Shown here in pieces: positions 9,033 to 17,765 of a DNA stretch of 64,000 nucleotides. Source of the stretch: Pseudomonas sp. Irchel 3A7 (lineage in GTDB: Bacteria; Pseudomonadota; Gammaproteobacteria; Pseudomonadales; Pseudomonadaceae). A program made the translations under genes and the position numbers. The notes under the pieces are model-generated. The model worked only from the letters and a program-made list of their open reading frames with translations, did not search any database and had not been told where the DNA came from. The stretch is from the NCBI RefSeq assembly GCF_900187565.1, contig NZ_FYED01000005.1, positions 372,001-436,000 of the forward strand. Reading direction: 5' to 3'. How positions within the stretch are numbered: position 1 is the stretch's first letter; every line of letters starts with the position of its first letter.

Positions 9033-10727
9033 ATGCAAACTTGGCAACAGCTCTACAGCCCACTCGGCAGCCTCGGTTTATCCGCGCTCGCAGCCGTCAT
9101 CCCCATCGTGTTTTTCTTTCTGGCCCTGGCCGTGTTCCGCCTCAAAGGGCACGTGGCCGGCAGCATCACCCTGGCCTTGTCGATTTTGGTGGCAATCTTT
9201 GCCTTCCAGATGCCGGTCGACATGGCATTCGCCGCCGCGGGATATGGCTTCGCTTACGGTCTGTGGCCGATCGCCTGGATCATCGTCGCCGCCGTATTCC
9301 TCTACAAACTGACGGTCAAGAGCGGCCAGTTCGAAGTGATCCGCAGCTCGGTGCTGTCGATTACCGACGACCAACGTCTGCAAGTGCTGCTGATCGGCTT
9401 TTGCTTCGGCGCCTTCCTCGAAGGTGCAGCCGGTTTCGGCGCGCCGGTAGCGATTACCGCCGCGTTGCTGGTAGGGCTGGGCTTCAACCCGCTGTACGCC
9501 GCAGGCCTGTGCCTGATCGCGAACACCGCGCCGGTGGCCTTCGGCGCCCTGGGCATTCCGATCATCGTTGCCGGGCAAGTGACAGGCATCGACGCGTTCA
9601 AGATCGGCGCCATGACCGGCCGTCAACTGCCGCTGCTGTCGTTGTTCGTGCCGTTCTGGCTGGTGTTCATGATGGATGGCCTGCGTGGCGTGCGCGAAAC
9701 CTGGCCTGCTGCATTGGTCGCCGGTTTGAGCTTTGCCGTGACCCAGTACTTCACCTCGAACTTCATCGGCCCGGAACTGCCGGACATTACTTCGGCCCTG
9801 GCCAGCCTGGTTTCCCTGACACTGTTCCTGAAAGTCTGGCAGCCGAAACGCGCCGCCGGCCAACACATCGTCGGCGCCGTATCCGCCTCTGTGGTGAGCG
9901 CCAGTACCGGTGGTTTCGGCCAGAAGCGCACGACCGTGGCTTCGCCTTACAGCCTGGGGGAAATCATCAAGGCCTGGTCGCCGTTCCTGATCCTCACCGT
10001 ATTGGTCACCATCTGGACCCTGAAGCCGTTCAAGGCCATGTTTGCCGCCGGCGGCTCCATGTACAGCTGGGTGTTCAACTTCGCCATTCCGCACCTGGAC
10101 CAGATGGTGATCAAAGTCGCACCGATCGTGGCCAATCCGACCGCCATCCCGGCCGTGTTCAAGCTTGACCCGATTTCCGCGACCGGTACGGCGATTTTCT
10201 TCTCGGCATTGATTTCGATGCTGGTTCTGAAGATCAACCTCAGAACTGGTCTGACCACTTTGAAAGAGACCTTCTACGAACTGCGCTGGCCGATTCTGTC
10301 CATCGGCATGGTGTTGGCTTTCGCCTTCGTCACCAACTTCTCGGGCATGTCGTCGACCATGGCCCTGGTGTTGGCCGGCACTGGCGCAGCCTTCCCGTTC
10401 TTCTCGCCGTTCCTTGGCTGGCTGGGCGTGTTCCTGACCGGTTCCGACACCTCGTCCAACGCACTGTTCGGCTCGTTGCAAGCGACCACTGCACATCAGA
10501 TCGGTGTCAACGACACCTTGCTGGTGGCGGCTAACACCAGCGGCGGCGTGACCGGCAAGATGATCTCGCCACAATCGATCGCCGTGGCCTGCGCCGCGAC
10601 CGGCCTGGTGGGCAAGGAATCGGATCTGTTCCGCTTCACGCTCAAGCACAGCCTGTTCTTTGCAACCATCGTCGGCCTGATCACCCTGGCTCAGGCCTAC
10701 TGGTTCACCGGCATGCTGGTGCACTGA
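9033..10727 (+). CDS. lldP: L-lactate permease LldP
   Basis: LldP (564 aa) is an inner-membrane lactate:H+ symporter (LctP family) with about 12-14 hydrophobic segments. Family signatures visible are [59 protein letters not shown] and [22 protein letters not shown]. The length matches E. coli LldP (551 aa). It is the first plus-strand gene of the lactate locus, with hairpins between it and lldE that may lower expression of the downstream enzymes relative to the permease or stabilise the message. Confidence 0.97.
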   Translation: MQTWQQLYSPLGSLGLSALAAVIPIVFFFLALAVFRLKGHVAGSITLALSILVAIFAFQMPVDMAFAAAGYGFAYGLWPIAWIIVAAVFLYKLTVKSGQFEVIRSSVLSITDDQRLQVLLIGFCFGAFLEGAAGFGAPVAITAALLVGLGFNPLYAAGLCLIANTAPVAFGALGIPIIVAGQVTGIDAFKIGAMTGRQLPLLSLFVPFWLVFMMDGLRGVRETWPAALVAGLSFAVTQYFTSNFIGPELPDITSALASLVSLTLFLKVWQPKRAAGQHIVGAVSASVVSASTGGFGQKRTTVASPYSLGEIIKAWSPFLILTVLVTIWTLKPFKAMFAAGGSMYSWVFNFAIPHLDQMVIKVAPIVANPTAIPAVFKLDPISATGTAIFFSALISMLVLKINLRTGLTTLKETFYELRWPILSIGMVLAFAFVTNFSGMSSTMALVLAGTGAAFPFFSPFLGWLGVFLTGSDTSSNALFGSLQATTAHQIGVNDTLLVAANTSGGVTGKMISPQSIAVACAATGLVGKESDLFRFTLKHSLFFATIVGLITLAQAYWFTGMLVH

Positions 10728-10753
10728 GTACTACCCGCCGCATAGAAAAAACC

Positions 10754-10778
10754 GACGCCGGACCACGACTCCGGCGTC
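10754..10778. terminator. Hairpin after lldP
   Basis: Arms GACGCCGG (10754-10761) and CCGGCGTC (10771-10778) form an 8-bp stem with a 9-nt loop, 26 nt after lldP. The A-rich run (GAAAAAACC) lies 5' of the stem, so a T-tract exists only on the minus strand. On the plus strand it is more a stability or pausing hairpin than a full terminator. Confidence 0.55.
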
Positions 10779-10801
10779 AGCTATTCACAACCCGGTCTGT
10801 A

Positions 10802-10839
10802 AGGCTGCTGAAAGCATCTTTCTCTATATTCAGCAGCCT
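10802..10839. repeat. 11-bp inverted repeat in the lldP-lldE gap
   Basis: AGGCTGCTGAA (10802-10812) and TTCAGCAGCCT (10829-10839) are perfect complements with a 16-nt spacer, ending 35 nt before the lldE start codon. It could be an mRNA hairpin controlling relative expression, or a protein-binding site. Confidence 0.7.
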
Positions 10840-10873
10840 CAGCGGACGGATAACCGGCCGAGAGACACGCCTG

Positions 10874-11698
10874 ATGAGCGAGCTTTTTTACAACGCTGTG
10901 CCGAATGCGACCCGTGTCGCCCCGCCACTGCCCGAGCCTCGGCAATACCCCAGCGAGAAACCGCAACGGGTGTACCTGTTCGGGACCTGCGTAGTGGACT
11001 TGTTCTACCCGGAAGCTGGTATGGATGCGATCCACTTGCTCGAGCGCGAAGGCATCCGTGTCGAGTACCCGCAAGGGCAAAGCTGCTGCGGTCAGCCGGC
11101 CTACACCTCGGGTTACACCGAGCAGGCCAGGACCGTCGCGCGCTCGCAACTGGCGCTGTTCGCCGGGGACTATCCGGTGGTGGTGCCGTCCGGTTCCTGC
11201 GCCGGCATGTTGCGTGAGCACTATGCCGACCTGTTCAAGGACGAGCCGCAAACGTTGAAACAGGTTCAGGCATTGGCAGCCAGAACCTATGAACTGGCCG
11301 AGTTCCTGCTGTTTGTCTGCAAGGTGCAGCTCAAGGACAGCGGCACGCCTGTGAAAGTGGCGTTGCACACCTCGTGTTCGGCACGTCGCGAAATGAACAC
11401 TCATTTGCATGGCCGCGAATTGCTGGCGCAATTGAGCAATGTAGAACGAGTCAACCATAGCCATGAAAGCGAATGCTGTGGCTTCGGTGGGACTTTCAGC
11501 GTCCGTATGCCAGATATCTCCGGGGCGATGGTGGCTGACAAGACCCGGTCGTTGAAGGAATCCGGCGCACACAAGGTACTCAGTGCCGACTGCGGTTGCC
11601 TGATGAACATCAATGGCTCGCTGGAGAAACAGCAAGAAGCGTTGCGTGGCCAACACCTGGCCAGTTTCCTCTGGCAGCGAACCGGAGGCGCACAATGA
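10874..11698 (+). CDS. lldE: L-lactate dehydrogenase complex subunit LldE (LutA family)
   Basis: LldE (274 aa) is the CCG-domain subunit of the three-part, non-FMN L-lactate dehydrogenase first characterised in Shewanella (LldEFG) and Bacillus (LutABC). Two cysteine-rich CCG domains are visible: GTCVVDLFYPEAG...SCCGQPAYTSGY at residues ~37-80 and HTSCSARREM...ECCGFGGTFSV at ~163-208. Such domains ligate Fe-S clusters. The stop codon overlaps the lldF start (ATGA), giving tight coupling. An extra N-terminal ~25 residues precede the usual family start, and a start at a later codon is possible. Confidence 0.92.
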   Translation: MSELFYNAVPNATRVAPPLPEPRQYPSEKPQRVYLFGTCVVDLFYPEAGMDAIHLLEREGIRVEYPQGQSCCGQPAYTSGYTEQARTVARSQLALFAGDYPVVVPSGSCAGMLREHYADLFKDEPQTLKQVQALAARTYELAEFLLFVCKVQLKDSGTPVKVALHTSCSARREMNTHLHGRELLAQLSNVERVNHSHESECCGFGGTFSVRMPDISGAMVADKTRSLKESGAHKVLSADCGCLMNINGSLEKQQEALRGQHLASFLWQRTGGAQ

Positions 11699-13149
11699 AC
11701 GCTTCCGCGATTATTCCTACGGTCGCCGTAGAAGAAGATTTCCGCACCCGGGCTCACGACGCACTGGGTGATGCGCAATTGCGAAACAACTTTCGCAAGG
11801 CGATGGATTCACTGATGACAAAACGGGCAACGGCTTTCAGCGATGCCCATGAAAGAGAACACCTGCGAGCGCTGGGCAATGCGGTCCGCGCCCGCGCTTT
11901 ATCGAAGTTGCCCGACCTGCTCGAGCAACTTGAACAGAACCTGACCCGCAACGGTGTGACAGTGCACTGGGCGGAAACGGTGGACGAGGCCAATGGCATC
12001 GTCCTCTCGATCATCCGCGCTCACGAGGGGCGGCAAGTGATCAAGGGCAAATCGATGGTCAGCGAAGAGATGGAGATGAACCATGTCCTCGCTGAACAGG
12101 GCATTGAATGCCTGGAATCGGACATGGGCGAGTACATCGTCCAGCTCGACCACGAGAAGCCTTCACACATAATCATGCCGGCAATCCACAAGAACGCCGG
12201 CCAGGTCGCGTCCTTGTTCCACGACAAACTTGGCGTGGAATACACCAAGGACGTTGACCAACTCATTCAGATCGGTCGCAGGGTCCTGCGGCAGAAATTC
12301 TTCGAAGCGGACATCGGCGTCTCCGGCGTCAACTTCGCCGTGGCCGAAACCGGCACCTTGCTGCTGGTTGAGAACGAAGGCAACGGTCGCATGACGACCA
12401 CGGTGCCACCGGTGCACATCGCCGTCACCGGTATCGAAAAAGTCGTGGAAAACCTGCGCGACGTGGTGCCGCTGTTGTCGCTGCTGACCCGTTCAGCACT
12501 CGGCATTCCGATCACCACCTACGTCAACATGATCTCCGGCCCGCGCAAGGAACATGAACTGGACGGCCCACAGGAAGTGCACCTGGTCCTGCTGGATAAC
12601 GGTCGCAGCCAGGCGTTTGCCGACAGCGAATTGCGCCAGACCCTGAACTGCATCCGCTGCGGCGCCTGTATGAATCATTGCCCGGTCTATACCCGAATCG
12701 GTGGCCATGCCTACGGTGAGGTTTACCCCGGCCCTATCGGAAAAATCATCACCCCGCACATGGTCGGCCTGGCGAAAGTCCCGGACCACCCCAGCGCCTC
12801 TTCGTTGTGCGGAGCTTGCGGTGAGGTGTGCCCGGTCAAGATTCCGATCCCGTCCTTGTTGCGGCGTCTGCGCGAAGAGAATGTCAAAGCGCCCGATAGC
12901 CCGCATCAAGCGATGCGCGGCCAGGGCAGCAAATACTCGCGCAAGGAACGGTTCATCTGGAACGCCTGGGCCAGGCTCAACAGCTCACCGACGCTGTATC
13001 GCCTGTTCGGTTTCTTCGCCACGCGGCTGCGTGCACTCACGCCGAGCAATGTCGGCCCGTGGACGCAGAATCATAGCGCACCGAAACCCGCTGCCCGTTC
13101 ACTGCATGACATGGCTCGCGAACATCTGGCCAAACAGGGAGATCGTTGA
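11695..13149 (+). CDS. lldF: L-lactate dehydrogenase complex Fe-S subunit LldF (LutB family)
   Basis: LldF (484 aa) is the iron-sulfur electron-transfer subunit of the LldEFG complex. The N-terminal ~300 residues form the LUD domain (QVIKGKSMVSEEMEMNHVL...GVSGVNFAVAETGTLLLVENEGNGRM). Two 4Fe-4S motifs follow: CIRCGACMNHCPVYT from residue ~319 and CGACGEVCPVKIPIP from ~372. The C-terminal DUF3390-like tail is present. The start at 11695 overlaps the lldE stop by 4 nt; longer upstream readings of the frame lie inside lldE and are rejected. Confidence 0.94.
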   Translation: MNASAIIPTVAVEEDFRTRAHDALGDAQLRNNFRKAMDSLMTKRATAFSDAHEREHLRALGNAVRARALSKLPDLLEQLEQNLTRNGVTVHWAETVDEANGIVLSIIRAHEGRQVIKGKSMVSEEMEMNHVLAEQGIECLESDMGEYIVQLDHEKPSHIIMPAIHKNAGQVASLFHDKLGVEYTKDVDQLIQIGRRVLRQKFFEADIGVSGVNFAVAETGTLLLVENEGNGRMTTTVPPVHIAVTGIEKVVENLRDVVPLLSLLTRSALGIPITTYVNMISGPRKEHELDGPQEVHLVLLDNGRSQAFADSELRQTLNCIRCGACMNHCPVYTRIGGHAYGEVYPGPIGKIITPHMVGLAKVPDHPSASSLCGACGEVCPVKIPIPSLLRRLREENVKAPDSPHQAMRGQGSKYSRKERFIWNAWARLNSSPTLYRLFGFFATRLRALTPSNVGPWTQNHSAPKPAARSLHDMAREHLAKQGDR

Positions 13150-13820
13150 TGAGCGCCAAGCAAAATATCCTGGGCAAACTGCGCAAAAGTCTGACAGGCA
13201 CCACACCCGTGGCTGACAACTTCAATGTCGGTTTGGTGACAGAGCCTTACACCTACACCCCGGAGCAACGCATCCCGCAACTGCGCAAACTGATGGAAGC
13301 GGTGCACACGGAAATCCATCTGACCTCGGGTGAAGACTGGCCCGCCTTGCTGGCGAAGTTGCTGCTGGATCGTCAGCTGCCGAGCCTGTTGATCTCGCCG
13401 ACCACAACTCACGGCCAACGTGTCACCGAGCACTGGGAGAAAAATCCGCAGCTGCCGACACTCAAGGCCTACGACCGTCCTGTGGAAGAATGGAAAGCCG
13501 AACTGTTCAACGACACCCCGGCGAGCCTGACCGGCACCTTGGGCGCAATCGCGGCGACAGGTAGCCTGATCCTTTGGCCCACGCGGGAAGAACCGCGCTT
13601 GATGAGCCTGGCGCCACCGGTGCATTTCGCCCTGCTCAAGGCCAGCGAGATCCGTGATAACTTCTATCAGGTGCAGCAGGAATTCGAGTGGGCTCAAGGC
13701 ATGCCGACCAATGCGCTGCTGGTGTCCGGCCCATCGAAGACCGCCGATATCGAGCAGGTCCTGGCCTACGGTGCCCACGGTCCGAAGGACCTGGTGGTGT
13801 TGATCCTGGAGGACCAATGA
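13149..13820 (+). CDS. lldG: L-lactate dehydrogenase complex subunit LldG (LutC family)
   Basis: LldG (223 aa) is the single-LUD-domain third subunit of LldEFG. It begins MSAKQNILGKLRKSL and carries the LUD pattern GTLGAIAATGSLILWPTREEPRLMSLAPPVHFALLKAS and ALLVSGPSKTADIEQVLAYGAHGPKDLVVLILE. It has no cysteine clusters, as in the family. The start ATG at 13149 shares one base with the lldF stop codon (TGATG), and the stop overlaps the next gene by 4 nt, so lldEFG and the D-lactate dehydrogenase form one tightly coupled operon. Confidence 0.92.
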   Translation: MSAKQNILGKLRKSLTGTTPVADNFNVGLVTEPYTYTPEQRIPQLRKLMEAVHTEIHLTSGEDWPALLAKLLLDRQLPSLLISPTTTHGQRVTEHWEKNPQLPTLKAYDRPVEEWKAELFNDTPASLTGTLGAIAATGSLILWPTREEPRLMSLAPPVHFALLKASEIRDNFYQVQQEFEWAQGMPTNALLVSGPSKTADIEQVLAYGAHGPKDLVVLILEDQ

Positions 13821-16627
13821 GTCTACCGGCCGCTTTCCTGCGCGATGCGCAGCAATTGATTCCCCATGAACGGCGCTTCGACGATCCGCTGTCGACCCTG
13901 GCGTTCGGCACTGACGCCAGTTTCTATCGGCTGATTCCGCAACTGGTAATTCGCGTCGAGTCTGAAGATGAAGTGGTAGCGCTGCTGCAACTGGCTCAGC
14001 GCGATCAGGTTCCGGTGACCTTCCGCGCCGCCGGCACCAGTCTGTCCGGCCAGGCCATCAGTGATTCGGTGTTGATCGTCCTTGGGGATAACTGGAACGG
14101 TCGCGAGATCCGTGGCCAGGGCACGCAAATTCGCCTGCAGCCCGGCGTAATCGGCGCTCAGGCCAATGCCTGGCTGGCACCGTTCGGACGCAAGATCGGC
14201 CCGGACCCGGCGTCGATCAATGCCTGCAAAATCGGCGGCATCGTCGCCAACAATGCCAGCGGCATGTGCTGCGGTACCGCGCAAAACACCTATCACACCC
14301 TGGCCGGCATTCGCCTGGTATTGGCCGATGGCAGCCGTCTCGACACCGAAGATGCCGCCAGCGTGGCTGCGTTTCGTCAAAGCCATGCAACATTGCTGGA
14401 GCACCTGGCAACCTTGGGTCGCGAGACCCGCGCCAACACCGAACTCGCGGCAAAAATCCGCCACAAATACCGTCTGAAAAATACCACCGGCCTGTCACTC
14501 AACGCCCTGGTGGATTACGACGAGCCTGTCGATATCTTGAGCCACCTGCTGGTGGGTTCCGAAGGCACCCTGGGCTTCATCAGCGCGGTGACCTACGACA
14601 CCGTGATCGACCACCCGAACAAGGCCTCGGCGCTGATCGTCTTCCCGAACGTGGAAACCTGCTGCAATGCGGTCACCGTGCTGAAAAGCCAACCGGTGTC
14701 AGCTGTGGAACTGCTGGACCGGCGCAGCCTGCGTTCGGTGCAGAACAAACCCGGCATGCCCGCTTTCGTACAGCACCTGTCGAATAATGCTTGCGCCTTG
14801 CTGATCGAATCCCGCGCGGCATCGTCCACCTTGCTGCAAGAGCAACTGGCACAGATCATGACGTCATTGGCGTCGTTCCCGGTGGAGAAGCAAGTCGACT
14901 TCACCGAAGATCCGCTGGAAAACGCCCGCCTCTGGGCGATCCGCAAGGACACCTTCCCCGCCGTCGGCGCGGTGCGCAAAACCGGTACCACGGTGATCAT
15001 CGAGGACGTGACCTTCCCGGTGGAACAACTGGCGATCGGCGTGAACCGCCTGATCGAATTGTTCGACAAACATCATTACGACGAAGCGATCCTTTTCGGA
15101 CACGCACTGGAAGGCAATCTGCACTTCGTCTTCACCCAAGGCTTCAACAACCCGGAAGAAGTCGCACGCTACCAGGCGTTCATGGATGACGTGGCGCAGT
15201 TGGTCGCGGTGGAGTTTGGCGGCTCGCTCAAGGCTGAACACGGCACCGGGCGCAACATGGCGCCGTTTGTCGAACTGGAATGGGGCAGCGATGCCTACCA
15301 GCTGATGTGGCAACTCAAACGCCTGCTCGATCCCAATGGCATTCTCAACCCGGACGTGGTGCTCAGCGACGATCCGCAGATCCACCTCAAGCATCTCAAG
15401 CCATTGCCGGCCGCCGACGAGATCGTGGACAAGTGCATCGAGTGCGGCTTCTGTGAACCCGTCTGCCCCTCGAAAGGCCTGACCCTGAGCCCGCGCCAGC
15501 GCATTGTGATCTGGCGTGACATCCAGGCGAAGAAGCGAGCCGGGGTCGATACCCGGGAACTCGAAGCAGCCTATGAATACCAGGGTATCGATACCTGTGC
15601 CGCCACCGGCCTTTGCGCGCAACGCTGCCCGGTAGGCATCAATACCGGCGAGCTGGTGAAAAAGCTTCGCGGCCAGCACGCCACCCATACGAAAACTGCC
15701 AACTGGCTTGAAGGAAATTTCGCCACGGCGTTGCAAGGCGCACGTTTCACCCTCCACGTGGCCAACGGTGCGCGGATGTTGCTGGGCGCACCGCGACTGG
15801 CCAAACTTTCCGCAGCGGTGACCCGCCTGTCCAAAGGGCAAATCCCGCAGTGGACCAACGCCATGCCGCAGCCTGAACGGGCGATCCGCTTCAGCCCGGC
15901 ACTGACGGACGAGCGCCCGCGCGTGGTGTACCTGGCTGCGTGCGTTTCACGCGCCATGGGTCCGTCAGCCGGGGACAAGGAACAAATGTCGCTGTACGAC
16001 AAAACCCGCGGTCTGCTGGAAAAAGCCGGGTATCAGGTGGTCTTTCCAGACAATCTGGACAATCTCTGCTGCGGCCAGCCGTTTGCCTCAAAGGGTTACG
16101 CCGAACAGGCCGAACACAAACGCCAGGAACTGATCGGCGCCCTGCTCCACGCCAGCCGTGGCGGGCTCGATCCGATCTACTGCGACACCAGCCCCTGCAC
16201 CTTGCGCCTGACCCAGGACCTCGGCGATGTGCGCCTGGACCTGTACGACCCGGTGCGTTTCATTCGCACGCACCTGATGGATCGCCTGGACTTCACGCCA
16301 CAGGACACACCCATCGCGGTGCACGTCACCTGCAGCACCCAGCACCTGGGGGAAAGCCAGGCGTTGATCGATCTGGCGCGCAAGTGCAGTAAAAACGTGG
16401 TCATCCCCGAAGGCATTCACTGCTGCGGGTTTGCCGGCGACAAGGGGTTCACCACGCCGGAGCTGAACGCCCATTCGCTGCGCACCTTGAAAGACGCGGT
16501 GCAGTACTGCAGTGAAGGCATTTCCACCAGCCGAACCTGTGAAATCGGCCTCAGCCAGCATGGCGGGATCGATTATCACGGGCTGGTCTATCTGGTGGAT
16601 CGCGTGACGCAAGCGCGCACTGCGTAA
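13817..16627 (+). CDS. dld-II: FAD/Fe-S D-lactate dehydrogenase (Dld-II type)
   Basis: This 936-aa oxidoreductase joins a GlcD-like flavoprotein to Fe-S modules. An FAD_binding_4 domain lies at residues ~35-180 (VTFRAAGTSLSGQAIS; GGIVANNASGMCCG), and the FAD-oxidase C-terminal domain at ~210-470 (HALEGNLHFVFTQGF; EHGTGRNMAPFVE). Two 4Fe-4S motifs follow (CIECGFCEPVCPSKG from ~540; CAATGLCAQRCPVGINTG from ~594), then two CCG domains (CCGQPFASKG ~750; CCGFAGDKGF ~868). Homologues oxidise D-lactate and feed electrons to quinone in Shewanella and P. aeruginosa. It is the last gene of the operon, overlapping lldG by 4 nt. Confidence 0.92.
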   Translation: MSLPAAFLRDAQQLIPHERRFDDPLSTLAFGTDASFYRLIPQLVIRVESEDEVVALLQLAQRDQVPVTFRAAGTSLSGQAISDSVLIVLGDNWNGREIRGQGTQIRLQPGVIGAQANAWLAPFGRKIGPDPASINACKIGGIVANNASGMCCGTAQNTYHTLAGIRLVLADGSRLDTEDAASVAAFRQSHATLLEHLATLGRETRANTELAAKIRHKYRLKNTTGLSLNALVDYDEPVDILSHLLVGSEGTLGFISAVTYDTVIDHPNKASALIVFPNVETCCNAVTVLKSQPVSAVELLDRRSLRSVQNKPGMPAFVQHLSNNACALLIESRAASSTLLQEQLAQIMTSLASFPVEKQVDFTEDPLENARLWAIRKDTFPAVGAVRKTGTTVIIEDVTFPVEQLAIGVNRLIELFDKHHYDEAILFGHALEGNLHFVFTQGFNNPEEVARYQAFMDDVAQLVAVEFGGSLKAEHGTGRNMAPFVELEWGSDAYQLMWQLKRLLDPNGILNPDVVLSDDPQIHLKHLKPLPAADEIVDKCIECGFCEPVCPSKGLTLSPRQRIVIWRDIQAKKRAGVDTRELEAAYEYQGIDTCAATGLCAQRCPVGINTGELVKKLRGQHATHTKTANWLEGNFATALQGARFTLHVANGARMLLGAPRLAKLSAAVTRLSKGQIPQWTNAMPQPERAIRFSPALTDERPRVVYLAACVSRAMGPSAGDKEQMSLYDKTRGLLEKAGYQVVFPDNLDNLCCGQPFASKGYAEQAEHKRQELIGALLHASRGGLDPIYCDTSPCTLRLTQDLGDVRLDLYDPVRFIRTHLMDRLDFTPQDTPIAVHVTCSTQHLGESQALIDLARKCSKNVVIPEGIHCCGFAGDKGFTTPELNAHSLRTLKDAVQYCSEGISTSRTCEIGLSQHGGIDYHGLVYLVDRVTQARTA

Positions 16628-16630
16628 AAA

Positions 16631-16730
16631 CTGTGGAGCGAGCTTGCTCGCGATGGAAGTCAACGATAACGCGTGCTTTCTGAATAAACGCGTCGCTCTT
16701 GAATCCTTCGCGAGCAAGCTCGCTCCTACA
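16631..16730. repeat. REP doublet (REPIN) after the lactate operon
   Basis: Inverted REP units with cores GAGCGAGCTTGCTCGCG and CGCGAGCAAGCTCGCTC flank a short variable centre, starting 4 nt after the dehydrogenase stop codon. The nearest relatives are at 20166-20275. Confidence 0.88.
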
Positions 16731-16875
16731 ACCCCTTGCGCTGCTGCAAAAAAAAACCGAATTCCTGCGCGCGGCTATAGTCATTTGATTAGGCCCTGCG
16801 AACGGGCTTATAACCCCCTCGGCCAGCGGCCCCATTCACCGGCAGCACCGAGCCCTCATGCGCAAGGAGATACCC

Positions 16876-17151
16876 ATGAAGCACTCTGCAATTGCTGGAT
16901 TGTTTATCACTGCGGCACTGCTGGCATCGCCCGTATTCGCGGCAGACAAGGATCTTTGTGCGGCGAACATTCAACAAATAAGCGACTTCGTGGACAGCGC
17001 ACCGTCCATACCTGAAACCTCCCTGAACACCGTCAAAGATGCGCTGGAAAAATCCAAGGCGGCCCAGGCGGCCGGTAACGACAAGGATTGCATCGAAATC
17101 ACCTCCGGCATGATCACCAAAATGCAGATCCGAAACCCTACCCGGAACTGA
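16876..17151 (+). CDS. Small exported protein of unknown function
   Basis: This 91-aa protein begins with a clear Sec signal peptide (MKHSAIAGLFITAALLASPVFA, cleavage after AxA near residue 22). The mature part is about 69 residues, helical in character, with two cysteines (DLCAANIQQI and KDCIEITSG) that could form a periplasmic disulfide. The ATG at 16876 has an excellent AAGGAG site 8 nt upstream, better than the ATG at 16858. It stands alone between a REPIN and ssrA and ends before a UUCG hairpin. I do not recognise the family. Confidence 0.8.
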   Translation: MKHSAIAGLFITAALLASPVFAADKDLCAANIQQISDFVDSAPSIPETSLNTVKDALEKSKAAQAAGNDKDCIEITSGMITKMQIRNPTRN

Positions 17152-17159
17152 TGCGAGAC

Positions 17160-17183
17160 AAGGCCAACCTTCGGGTTGGCCTT
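17160..17183 (+). terminator. UUCG-capped hairpin downstream of the small exported gene
   Basis: AAGGCCAACC, a TTCG tetraloop, and GGTTGGCCTT make a perfect 10-bp stem capped by the very stable UUCG loop, 8 nt after the stop codon. There is no long U-tract, so termination or 3'-end protection are both possible. Confidence 0.7.
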
Positions 17184-17247
17184 CCGGGCCACATTGACGT
17201 AGACTGTACAGGCTTGTTGCTCACCATGATTTGCGAGCAATGAGTTC

Positions 17248-17644
17248 GGGGCCGTTTAGGATTCGACGCCGGTTGCGAAACTTTAGGTGCATGCCGAGTT
17301 GGTAACAGAACTCGTAAATCCACTGTTGCAACTACTTATAGTTGCCAATGACGAAAACTACGGCCAGGAATTCGCTCTCGCTGCGTAAGCAGCCTTAGCC
17401 CTGAGCTTCTGGTACCTTCGGGTCCAGCAATCACCAGGGGATGTCTGTAAACCCAAAGTGATTGTCATATAGAACAGAATCGCCGTGCAGTACGTTGTGG
17501 ACGAAGCGGCTAAAACTTACACAACTCGCCCAAAGCACCCTGCCCGTCGGGTCGCTGAGGGTTAACTTAATAGACACGGCTACGCATGTAGTACCGACAG
17601 CGGAGTACTGGCGGACGGGGGTTCAAATCCCCCCGGCTCCACCA
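17248..17644 (+). ncRNA. ssrA: Transfer-messenger RNA (tmRNA)
   Basis: This 397-nt tmRNA gene starts GGGGCCGTTTAGGATTCGAC and ends CGGCTCCACCA, whose 5' and 3' ends pair as the acceptor stem. The T-arm GGGGGTTCAAATCCCCCC is visible near the end. The internal reading frame resumes at GCC 17344 and ends TAA 17386-17388. It encodes the proteolysis tag ANDENYGQEFALAA, with the ALAA C-terminus recognised by ClpXP and ClpAP. With SmpB (7349) it rescues stalled ribosomes. The CCA end is encoded. A strong terminator follows at once. Confidence 0.98.
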
Positions 17645-17651
17645 ACTCAAC

Positions 17652-17680
17652 AAAAAAGACGTCCACGGACGTCTTTTTTT
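17652..17680 (+). terminator. Rho-independent terminator of ssrA
   Basis: An A-rich flank and GACGTC, a 4-nt loop (CACG), then GACGTC followed by seven T give a strong hairpin 8 nt after the tmRNA 3' end. Confidence 0.92.
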
Positions 17681-17765
17681 GTGCCTGGAATTCAGTGAAA
17701 TCAAGTTTTCAGCGACCGACAGGGCAACCACCAGCCGGCATCAAGCGCCTGCACACCCCTCCCGG

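Noticed and set aside
9078-10724. 548-codon minus-strand open frame opposite lldP
   Set aside because: Shadow of a transmembrane gene; composition of His/Gly/Arg repeats and no start signals.
17462-17698. 78-codon frame ending downstream of ssrA
   Set aside because: It is read through the tRNA-like part of tmRNA and its terminator.
17620-17760. Possible phage or island attachment site at the ssrA 3' end
   Set aside because: ssrA is a common integration target, but no integrase and no repeated copy of the 3' end is seen in the window.
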